From NCBI GenBank assembly GCA_034437275.1, contig DAOTUD010000138.1:1-20068 (forward strand): 20,068 bases of DNA, in the 5' to 3' direction. This stretch comes from TC-15 sp034437275 (GTDB taxonomy: Bacteria > Chloroflexota > Anaerolineae > Aggregatilineales > Aggregatilineaceae). Below, piece after piece: positions 14,087-20,068 of this stretch; within the stretch, counting starts at the first letter, position 1, and every line of letters begins with the position of its first letter. A program made the position numbers and the translations under genes. A model generated the notes under the pieces. That model did not search any database. It saw nothing but the letters and a program-made list of their open reading frames with translations, and was not told where the DNA came from.

Positions 14087-15367
14087 TTATGTTTCGGTCC
14101 CCAAAACCGACTGGACAGGTTCCGCGTTGCGGAACGTCTCGCGCAAAGCGGGGTCTTCAATGCTGTTAAGGATATTGGTCATCATTTCTGCTGCGATGCG
14201 GCGGTGGATATCGGCCATTTGTGGCATTGATTCCTGGAACAGCAGATGCAGCGCGGCATGCGTGCGCCAGATGGTGTGCCGGTCTGCGGTACGTTGGGCG
14301 GCCATCGAGCACTCGTTGAACAACGACTGGGCGCGTGACTGGTCGCCGCGCTGTTGCGCGACCGCGCCGAGGAGCATCCAGGCGCGGATTGTGTGGCGCA
14401 GCGAATCGCTTTTGGTCGCGATATCCAGAATCTCTTTGCCGCGGGCTTCAGCCTGGTCCAGGTCGCCCGTTTGGCGCTCCATATCGGCCAGACTGTACAG
14501 CACCTGAGCGACCAGGTCCGGGTCTTTGATAGCTCGGGCGCGTTCTAATGCCAGTTGCAGGTGCTCGCTCCCTTCTTGCTGGCGACCAACAGCCACCAAA
14601 TCCACCCCCAAATTGCGGATCAGATCGGGGTGAGCGCGCTCCAGCCCGACCAGCGCGATAGCTTTTTGATGGGCTTCGAGGGCTTTGTCCATCGCATACA
14701 ATTCGGCATACGTTTCGCCCAGGTTGCTGTAGATGATAGCTAATTCGAATTGCCGTCCCAACTGCTCGACGATCAATGCGGCGCGTCGCAGGTGTTGGAT
14801 CGCGCGATAAAACTGGCCGCTCGAGTGGTTGGCAGCGGCGAGCGTCACATGCGTGGCGGCCTGTTGTTCCAGTTCGCCGCTTTTTTCCAGGATCGCCAGG
14901 GCGGACTGCGCCAGTTTGAGCGCATCATCGGTGTGGCCGAGCTTCCACATCATGTCGGCCCGCACCCGCTTGGCCATCCCCAGGCCGAAATCATAGCCGG
15001 CTGTCTGGGCCATCTCGTCGGCCTGGTCAGCGACCTGGATCGCTTGTTCGAACTCTCCCTGGAATGACAGCACGCGGCTTTGCTGGATGAGCGCCAGCAC
15101 TTTGCCTTCGTCGCGTTTGGTTTGCGTTTGCCACTCGGTGATCACGTCGCTGGCTGCTGCCAGATCGCCGGCGCGTTGATAGGCCATTGTCAGGCGTTCG
15201 AAGGCGTCGTCGACCAGCCGCTGAGCATCGTCGTCTCCCATGCCTTCTAACATGATCAACGCAGCCCGACTATGTTCAATCGCCTGGTCAAAATTCGCGG
15301 CATTATATGCAGCCGAGGCCCGCTTGATCAAGACCGCTGCGTTGGCTGATGAAGCTGTATTGGCCAT
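14087..15367 (-). CDS. Tetratricopeptide-repeat protein
   Basis: This 426 aa protein is made almost wholly of helical TPR units of about 40 residues, of the type found in MalT-like and LGN-like proteins. Examples are NAANFDQAIEHSRAALIMLE, FEQAIQVADQADEMAQTAG, QFYRAIQHLRRAALIVEQLG, MDKALEAHQKAIALVGLE and DLDQAEARGKEILDIA. There is no signal peptide, membrane segment or enzymatic domain, so it is a cytosolic scaffold or adaptor. I start at ATG 15367 rather than a TTG at 15388. AAAGGG lies about 11 bases upstream, and a perfect TATAAT lies at 15411-15416. It is the first gene of a pair with rsmG. Partners are not identifiable. Confidence 0.85.
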   Translation of the reverse strand: MANTASSANAAVLIKRASAAYNAANFDQAIEHSRAALIMLEGMGDDDAQRLVDDAFERLTMAYQRAGDLAAASDVITEWQTQTKRDEGKVLALIQQSRVLSFQGEFEQAIQVADQADEMAQTAGYDFGLGMAKRVRADMMWKLGHTDDALKLAQSALAILEKSGELEQQAATHVTLAAANHSSGQFYRAIQHLRRAALIVEQLGRQFELAIIYSNLGETYAELYAMDKALEAHQKAIALVGLERAHPDLIRNLGVDLVAVGRQQEGSEHLQLALERARAIKDPDLVAQVLYSLADMERQTGDLDQAEARGKEILDIATKSDSLRHTIRAWMLLGAVAQQRGDQSRAQSLFNECSMAAQRTADRHTIWRTHAALHLLFQESMPQMADIHRRIAAEMMTNILNSIEDPALRETFRNAEPVQSVLGTET

Positions 15368-15410
15368 ACTCAATCTATCCCTTTGCAATTATGGCGGCGA
15401 ATTCAAGACC

Positions 15411-15416
15411 ATTATA
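15411..15416 (-). promoter_or_regulatory. -10 element for the TPR-rsmG pair
   Basis: A perfect TATAAT on the minus strand lies 44 bases upstream of the TPR start codon. No convincing -35 hexamer is found at 16-18 bases (best candidates ACAAGC or CAAGCT). The promoter may depend on an activator. Confidence 0.4.
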
Positions 15417-15487
15417 ACCTATATTGGGGGAAAGCTTGTGTTAATTATGAACAATGCTGTGACCGGTTTGGGAAAAGGACAAGGATT

Positions 15488-15727
15488 ATGACGTACAGCG
15501 GCATCATCACCCGTGTAGAGCGTGGACGGCATGGCGTGACCATGTTCATCGATACTGAAATGGGGCCGCGCGGCGTGCAGGTGGACCGCGCGACGTGGCA
15601 CGAGATTCTACAAGACAGCGAACTGGAGCAGGGCGAGGCGTTGGTGGGGTGGACGGTTGAATATGATCCGGCGCATGGTGACCTGGAGATCTGCGAGCCG
15701 GACGATGCAGACGATACAGACGAGTAG
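15488..15727 (+). CDS. Small acidic hypothetical protein
   Basis: I do not recognise this 79 aa protein. The ATG at 15488 follows AAGGACAAGG; upstream in-frame sequence contains Cys-rich residues unlike the rest and is excluded. The first 55 residues (TYSGIITRVERGRHGVTMFIDTEMGPRGVQVDRATW) look like a small beta-barrel or SH3-like fold. The C-terminus is strongly acidic (EICEPDDADDTDE). It is divergent from the TPR gene and followed by a long palindrome at 15750-15778. There is no signal peptide. Confidence 0.7.
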   Translation: MTYSGIITRVERGRHGVTMFIDTEMGPRGVQVDRATWHEILQDSELEQGEALVGWTVEYDPAHGDLEICEPDDADDTDE

Positions 15728-15749
15728 CAGCACACCCAACGATTAACCG

Positions 15750-15778
15750 CAGGCCACGCGTTGTACAAGCGTGGGCTG
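15750..15778. repeat. Long inverted repeat downstream of the small acidic gene
   Basis: CAGGCCACGC (15750-15759) and GCGTGGGCTG (15769-15778) pair with one mismatch. The intervening TTGTACAA (15761-15768) is itself a palindrome. If the single G at 15760 is ignored, CCACGC-TTGTACAA-GCGTGG is a perfect 20-bp dyad. No T-run follows on either side, so it is not a standard intrinsic terminator. It may be an operator for the penicillin-binding protein gene 82 bases downstream, or a cruciform-forming end structure. Confidence 0.5.
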
Positions 15779-15859
15779 TGTGACTATCTGCCCGGTCAGA
15801 AAAGACATACAATCGAAACAATTGACATTAAAAGACAGTAGACACAGGCAAACAGGGAT

Positions 15860-18451
15860 ATGTGGCAGCTCTGGAAAAAACTTACTCACTGGGAAAAAAT
15901 CGCCCTGATCAGTGCCACCGCGGTGGCCCTGGTGTTGTCTTATTGGCGCGCGTTGTGGTCCCGGCGCTGGCGTGGAGTGGCCGTTGTGCTGCTTTTGGTG
16001 CTGGTGGTTGCCAGCGGCACTGTCTACCGGTGGGTTTTTGTAGATTTGCCGGATATTGACACGATTGATACCGGGACGGCGCTGCCCAGCACGCAGATTT
16101 ACGACCGGCAGGGCCGCCTGTTATACCAGATCGCCGATCCCAACACCGGCATGAACCGCGTCGTGTCGCTGGACACGCTGCCCGACTGCATGACACAAGC
16201 GACTATCGCCACCGAAGACGCCAACTTCTACCAACACCCCGGCGTCGATATCGAGGGTGTGGTCCGTGCGCTGTGGATCAACGTTAAGGGCGGGGAGGTC
16301 GTCGCGGGGGGCAGCACCATCACCCAGCAGGTCGCGCGTAATTTGCTGCTGGACCCGGATCAACGTGCCGAGCGCACCTTACGCCGCAAGCTGCGTGAGA
16401 GCGTGCTGGCCATCCAGCTCACGCGGCACTATTCGCGGGATGAAATCCTGGCGTTGTATCTGAACCAAACTTACTACGGCAATATGGCATATGGTATCGA
16501 GGCGGCAGCCAGTGCTTATTTTGGCAAGAGTGCCGCTGAACTTACCCTGGCTGAGTGTGCAATGCTGGCCGGGTTGCCTCAAGCGCCGGCTAGCTACGAT
16601 CCACTCACAAACCCCGAAGCTGCCAAACGGCGGCAGCGCATTGTGCTGGACCTGATGGCCAGGCACGGCTACATCACGCCTGCACAGGCGAACCAGGCCC
16701 ATAATGAATCCTTGCAATATGCCTCGATCCCTTACCCGATCGAAGCGCCGCATTTTGTCGCTGCTGTGTGGACCCAGCTTCAGCGCGATTATCCTGACGA
16801 ACTGCTTGAGGGCGGGCTGGAGGTCATCACCACGCTTGATCTGAGCTGGCAACAAGCGGCCCAGGATGCGGCGCAGCGCCATCTCAATTGGCTGAATAAT
16901 CCCCCGCCAGGGGTGCCGTCTCATAATGCGCACAATGTGGCGTTGGTGGCGCTTGATCCGCACACCGGGCATATTCTGGCGATGCTGGGCAGTCCGGATT
17001 ATTTTGACGAGCGCATTGATGGCGCGGTGAATGCGGCTCTGGCTCCACGCCAGCCGGGATCGGCGCTCAAGCCGTTTACCTATGCCGCCGCCTTTGATCC
17101 CACCCAGGACGATCCCTGGACACCGGGTACCATGATCCTGGACGTGGGCACGCCGTTTGTGACCCGTCGTCTGGAGAGTTACACGCCGTCAAACTTTGGG
17201 CTGGTGGAACACGGTCCGGTCTTGATCCGCGAGGCGCTGGCGTCGTCGTACAACATTCCGGCTGTGGTGGCCCTGGATCACATTGGAATCGATGCCCTGG
17301 TCCGGTTGACGACCCGGTTGGGGATCAGCACACTGACCGACACCAGCCGCTTCGATCTGTCGTTAACGTTGGGTGGGGGCGAGGTGCGCCTGCTTGAACT
17401 CACGGCGGCCTACGGGTCGCTGGCTAACGGTGGCTACCGCGTGGCCCCAGTGTACATCCTGGAAGTGCGCGGCCAAGACGGGAATGTGCTGTATGAGTGG
17501 GAGCCACCGGTGCGCAGTGAACCGGTCATTGATCCACGCGTGTCCTTCCTGATCACTGATATCTTGAGCGACAACGAGGCCCGTATCCCGTCGTTTGGTC
17601 CGGGCAGTGCGCTTAACTTGGACCGGCCCGTCGCCGCCAAGACCGGCACTACCACCGATTTTCGGGATAACTGGACCGTGGGTTACACGCCCAACGTAGT
17701 AACCGGGGTATGGGTCGGCAATGCAGATAACTCGCCGATGGTTGAGGTCAGCGGCATCAGTGGAGCCGGGCCGATCTGGCATGAGTTTATGCGCGTCGTC
17801 CTGCGCGGCCAGCCCAAGCTGGAGTTTTCGGTGCCAGCAGGGGTCGTCCGGGCTGAAATTTGTGCAATGTCGGGGTTGCTGCCAACACCGTATTGTGAAC
17901 AGACACGGTGGGAATGGTTTATCGAAGGTACTGTTCCTGCGGATTACGACACCTTCTACCAGCCGTTTACCATTGACTCCCGGACTGGGCTGCTGGCAGA
18001 TGATCATACGCCGCCTGAATTTCGTGCGGAGCGCGTGTACCTGGTGCTGCCGCCCGAGGCACAAGACTGGGCAAAAAGCCGGGGCATCCCTACGCCACCG
18101 GTTGGTGCGCGGGTGGCGGGTGGCGAACAGGTTCCGCCGCGCCTGTTGTCGCCGGATCCGTATACCGTCTTTCGCCTGACACCGCGTGTGCCGGAGCGCT
18201 TGCAACGTATTCGGCTCACCGCTGCGGTCCCCAGCCATACGCGGCAAGTCTCATACTGGATGGACAACGAACTGATCGCCAGCGTTGATGAACCGCCATT
18301 CGATCACTGGTGGACACTGGAGCCAGGGAAACATACTCTGTATGCTACCGTCAACCTGGCGGACGATAGCACGATCACAACGGACAGCATTGAGTTTCGT
18401 GTGGGGGCCTGGATTCCCCCTGATGAACGTCCGACCTCGGGCACGTTCTAG
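15860..18451 (+). CDS. pbpC: Bifunctional penicillin-binding protein, PBP1C-like (glycosyltransferase plus transpeptidase)
   Basis: This class A PBP polymerises lipid II and cross-links glycan at the outer face of the membrane. The 863 aa product has two N-terminal hydrophobic segments (about 14-30 and 38-55). The GT51 domain follows, with E119-DANFYQHPGVD and GGSTITQQVARNLLL (150-164), then LYLNQTYYGNMAYGIEAAA. The transpeptidase domain has S401-A-L-K404, S463-Y-N465 and K594-T-G. The last 95 residues or so form a beta-rich domain like the C-terminal domain of PBP1C (BiPBP_C). This argues for PBP1C rather than PBP1A, though the naming is tentative. The start codon follows AGGG at short spacing. 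A TTGACA lies at 15822 without a matching -10. The gene has no alpha-2-macroglobulin partner here. Confidence 0.93.
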   Translation: MWQLWKKLTHWEKIALISATAVALVLSYWRALWSRRWRGVAVVLLLVLVVASGTVYRWVFVDLPDIDTIDTGTALPSTQIYDRQGRLLYQIADPNTGMNRVVSLDTLPDCMTQATIATEDANFYQHPGVDIEGVVRALWINVKGGEVVAGGSTITQQVARNLLLDPDQRAERTLRRKLRESVLAIQLTRHYSRDEILALYLNQTYYGNMAYGIEAAASAYFGKSAAELTLAECAMLAGLPQAPASYDPLTNPEAAKRRQRIVLDLMARHGYITPAQANQAHNESLQYASIPYPIEAPHFVAAVWTQLQRDYPDELLEGGLEVITTLDLSWQQAAQDAAQRHLNWLNNPPPGVPSHNAHNVALVALDPHTGHILAMLGSPDYFDERIDGAVNAALAPRQPGSALKPFTYAAAFDPTQDDPWTPGTMILDVGTPFVTRRLESYTPSNFGLVEHGPVLIREALASSYNIPAVVALDHIGIDALVRLTTRLGISTLTDTSRFDLSLTLGGGEVRLLELTAAYGSLANGGYRVAPVYILEVRGQDGNVLYEWEPPVRSEPVIDPRVSFLITDILSDNEARIPSFGPGSALNLDRPVAAKTGTTTDFRDNWTVGYTPNVVTGVWVGNADNSPMVEVSGISGAGPIWHEFMRVVLRGQPKLEFSVPAGVVRAEICAMSGLLPTPYCEQTRWEWFIEGTVPADYDTFYQPFTIDSRTGLLADDHTPPEFRAERVYLVLPPEAQDWAKSRGIPTPPVGARVAGGEQVPPRLLSPDPYTVFRLTPRVPERLQRIRLTAAVPSHTRQVSYWMDNELIASVDEPPFDHWWTLEPGKHTLYATVNLADDSTITTDSIEFRVGAWIPPDERPTSGTF

Positions 18452-18524
18452 GGGCGTGATGTGGCGGCGGGTTTATAGACGCATTGTCACATTCACAACT
18501 TGTGTCAGACGGTGAAATTTGCTC

Positions 18525-18553
18525 TTGACTGGCCTGGGGACATGTGCTATCAT
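18525..18553 (+). promoter_or_regulatory. Sigma-70-type promoter for tRNA-Asp
   Basis: TTGACT (18525-18530), a 17-base spacer and TATCAT (18548-18553) form a strong promoter. Transcription should start near 18560, eight bases before the mature tRNA 5' end. Confidence 0.8.
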
Positions 18554-18567
18554 CTTGCGCATCAATA

Positions 18568-18640
18568 GGGGGCGTAGTGTAGCGGTTAACATGCCGGCCT
18601 GTCAAGCCGGAGATCGCGGGTTCGAATCCCGTCGCTCCCG
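18568..18640 (+). tRNA. tRNA-Asp (anticodon GTC)
   Basis: A complete cloverleaf of 73 bases is visible. The acceptor stem is GGGGGCG/CGCTCCC (one G-T pair) and the D arm is GTGT/ACAT. The anticodon stem is CCGGC/GCCGG, around the loop CTGTCAA with anticodon GTC at 18601-18603. The T arm is GCGGG-TTCGAAT-CCCGT and the discriminator is G. G73 and the GTC anticodon are aspartate identity elements. CCA is not encoded and must be added afterwards. The 3' end of a serine recombinase reading frame overlaps it on the opposite strand. Confidence 0.96.
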
Positions 18641-19947
18641 TGGCGGCTACGAGGGGAAATCTCACTCGTGGCCGCATTTTTTATGTCCAAAACTCGTGCG
18701 ATATCCGCCGTTTCCTGCTCGTCTTCTCCCAGCACGACTCCGAAGTCGCCATGTACCACCACCGCCAGCACTTCACCGTCATGCACGAAGACCCGTTCCA
18801 CGATTTTCTGGAGCAACTGCTGCCGTGCATCCAGCGGATTGTCCACCTCCTCACACTGCTCCCAATACGCCTCGAAATTCTCTATCAAGTCCGCCGCTTC
18901 AATCAGATCGTCGTAGTCAATCGGGCGCAGCGCATCCATCTCCAATTGAAGCTGTTGCCGCTTCTCGACATACTCTTCCTGCGAGATGAAGCCCTGGTCC
19001 CAGCGAAAATCAATCCGCTCGATGATCTCCCGGATTTCCGCCATGCGATCCAGCGCCACCGCGTTATCTACCCGGCTCTGAACAGCAGCTTCGACGCGCT
19101 CGCGGAAACCATCGGGGATTACCAGGCTGGACAGGACCGCCACCACCTGATCATCCAAATCCTCTACATCAATGTAGGGCTGGCCGCATGGCTCGTAGCC
19201 GCGCTGGCGCGCCAGGCAGCGATAGTAGGCTTTCTCATTGTCGGTGTGCCAGAAGGGGCGCATTTTGCCGTAGTTATCATCCACCAATCCACTGGGTTTG
19301 TTGGCAATGCATTCTGCGCAGAACACCCGATCATGCAGGATGTAGGTGCGATGCTGGCTGGGGATAGTGCTACGACGCGCCAAACCGGAACGCACTTCCT
19401 GGCAAATGTCGAACAACTCATCGGAGATGAAGCCTTGATGTTTGCCATCGTACCAGATTTTCCGGCCACGGGGCGATTGTTTACTCTCTCCCAGCGTGCC
19501 GTTGTACAACGTCTCAGCATACGACACCCGCCCGGTATAGGTCCGGTTTTGCAGCATGTCGCGTACCATCTCTTTGTTGATAGGTTGTTTGCCCCGGCGA
19601 AGCTCCTGAATGATGGGCTGCTGGTTCATCCAGTCCGCGATCTGCTGGTCGCTGTAGTCACCGGTGGAATACATACGAAACGCTCGTCGCACGATGGCGG
19701 CCACGCGCAGCACGATGTATAAGCCTGCGGGCCGCTCCTCGGTTGCCTGGGCTTTGGTGACCAGAAGATAGCCAATCGGAGCGATGCTGCCGTTGAATTC
19801 GCCCCGAATCGCTCTCTGTCGCTTTGCCCGTTTAGTGTCAGTACTTAGGTTGCGCGAAAACATCGCGGCCTGCACCGCTAACATCTGCTCGATCATCGCA
19901 CCATAGAAACTGTCATCATCATCCTGGCTGACACCTTCCACCGACAT
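18586..19947 (-). CDS. Large serine recombinase lacking its N-terminal catalytic domain (probable pseudogene)
   Basis: The 453-codon frame begins at SVEGVSQDDDDS, near the end of the resolvase fold. It continues with FSRNLSTDTKRAKRQRAIRGEFNGSIAPIGYLLV, the junction helix and the start of the recombinase domain. A zinc ribbon follows (CAEC, then YRC...PCG), and then a coiled coil (about MAEIREIIERIDF to LQLEMDAL). The first 100 or so residues, with the nucleophilic Ser and the arginine cluster, are absent. An in-frame TGA directly precedes the ATG at 19947, and the adjoining sequence belongs to an insertion element. The protein cannot catalyse strand exchange as it stands. The last codons run into tRNA-Asp antisense, giving the tail GIRTRDLRLDRPAC; this is not normal recombinase sequence. 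It probably once integrated this island at the tRNA. Confidence 0.85.
   Translation of the reverse strand: MSVEGVSQDDDDSFYGAMIEQMLAVQAAMFSRNLSTDTKRAKRQRAIRGEFNGSIAPIGYLLVTKAQATEERPAGLYIVLRVAAIVRRAFRMYSTGDYSDQQIADWMNQQPIIQELRRGKQPINKEMVRDMLQNRTYTGRVSYAETLYNGTLGESKQSPRGRKIWYDGKHQGFISDELFDICQEVRSGLARRSTIPSQHRTYILHDRVFCAECIANKPSGLVDDNYGKMRPFWHTDNEKAYYRCLARQRGYEPCGQPYIDVEDLDDQVVAVLSSLVIPDGFRERVEAAVQSRVDNAVALDRMAEIREIIERIDFRWDQGFISQEEYVEKRQQLQLEMDALRPIDYDDLIEAADLIENFEAYWEQCEEVDNPLDARQQLLQKIVERVFVHDGEVLAVVVHGDFGVVLGEDEQETADIARVLDIKNAATSEISPRSRHGSDGIRTRDLRLDRPAC
18643..18682 (+). terminator. Intrinsic terminator of tRNA-Asp
   Basis: GCGGCTACGAG (18643-18653) pairs over 11 positions (one U-G pair) with CTCGTGGCCGC (18665-18675). 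It is followed by A and then six T (18677-18682). It starts two bases after the tRNA. It also lies inside the antisense recombinase reading frame. Confidence 0.85.
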
Positions 19948-20068
19948 TCAGAGGGTGCAGATCGAAAAAGTGAATAATTTGGGGTAAGCTGGGAAAAACG
20001 GAGCTTAGCAGGGAAAAGCGCATGAATAACCAGTACAGCACCCACGATCTGGATCATCTGGGCATTGT
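19948..20068 (+). mobile_element. Left end of an insertion sequence (DUF4277-type transposase), truncated by the window
   Basis: Sequence similarity to the recombinase stops at about 19947. The following 74 bases contain no recombinase coding in any minus-strand frame and lead to a plus-strand start codon. An inverted repeat TAAGCT (19985-19990) / AGCTTA (20002-20007) lies in this leader. The exact terminus and target duplication cannot be set because the right end is outside the window. Confidence 0.55.
20022..20068 (+). CDS. Transposase, N-terminal fragment (DUF4277/IS1634-like)
   Basis: The ATG at 20022 follows an AGGGA ribosome site. The frame stays open to the window edge and encodes MNNQYSTHDLDHLGI. 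DLDHLGIV near the N-terminus is, from memory, the hallmark of transposases with a DUF4277 domain, often classed with IS1634. Only 15 codons are visible, so the family call is provisional. Its position directly against a decapitated recombinase supports an insertion sequence. Confidence 0.5.
   Translation, partial: MNNQYSTHDLDHLGI

Noticed and set aside
15822..15827. Perfect TTGACA as the promoter of the PBP1C-like gene
   Set aside because: No acceptable -10 hexamer lies 16-18 bases downstream; the sequence there is CAGGCA.
18124..18133. GAACAGGTTC as an SOS box
   Set aside because: The half sites are separated by two bases rather than four, and it is inside the PBP1C-like coding region.
18640..19722. 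360-codon plus-strand open frame opposite the recombinase
   Set aside because: The minus-strand frame encodes recognisable recombinase, zinc ribbon and coiled coil; the plus frame has no motifs and starts within the tRNA-Asp terminator.
1..20068. CRISPR array, rRNA operon or known anti-phage defence system
   Set aside because: No regularly spaced repeats, rRNA sequence or defence-family motifs were found on either strand.

Overview
This window looks like a chromosomal segment from a high-GC bacterium, most plausibly of the phylum Chloroflexota (Anaerolineae-like). That placement is an inference. It rests on the scattered housekeeping genes (recF, gatB, def, rsmG and ssb each away from their usual partners), a translin-family protein next to a DUF3467 protein, a cytoplasmic reductive-dehalogenase-like protein, and two operator-like GAAC-N4-GTTC sites of the kind bound by Gram-positive and Chloroflexota LexA. 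No 16S or other decisive marker is present.

Layout. The left edge carries the 3' end of an unidentified plus-strand gene, facing a likely bidirectional terminator. From about 0.1 to 7.0 kb the genes lie on the minus strand. In transcription order these are gatB, ssb, a DUF3467 protein overlapping a translin-family protein, an FHA/winged-helix regulator followed by maf, and a lipoprotein class B penicillin-binding protein with its own promoter. A divergent intergenic region at 7.01-7.15 kb leads to plus-strand genes: a reductive-dehalogenase-like Fe-S protein, peptide deformylase, a radical-SAM/helix-hairpin-helix DNA repair-type protein, a GH4 glycosidase and recF. A small unknown gene lies convergent between the radical-SAM gene and the glycosidase. 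Next come minus-strand TPR and rsmG genes, a small acidic plus-strand protein, and a bifunctional PBP1C-type penicillin-binding protein. The right end has tRNA-Asp(GTC) with its own promoter and terminator. Beyond it is the edge of a mobile island: a serine recombinase that has lost its catalytic domain, and the start of a DUF4277-type transposase.

How it works together. Two genes share a regulatory signature. The promoters of ssb and of the radical-SAM protein both contain a perfect GAAC-N4-GTTC palindrome placed on or between the -35 and -10 hexamers. These were the only two such palindromes I found in 20 kb. This suggests both genes are LexA-repressed members of the SOS regulon and gives physiological evidence that this uncharacterised radical-SAM family acts in DNA damage. 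Five promoters (pbp, ssb, the dehalogenase-like gene, the radical-SAM gene and tRNA-Asp) have the same 17-bp spacing and sigma-70-like hexamers; a sixth, for def, is weaker. recF has a strong -10 placed so that its mRNA would be leaderless. The two penicillin-binding proteins imply a peptidoglycan-containing wall.

The unusual cargo is the DUF3467-translin pair, the SOS-linked radical-SAM gene and the tRNA-Asp island. No CRISPR array, rRNA or known defence system is visible. No gene-free stretch exceeds about 150 bases.
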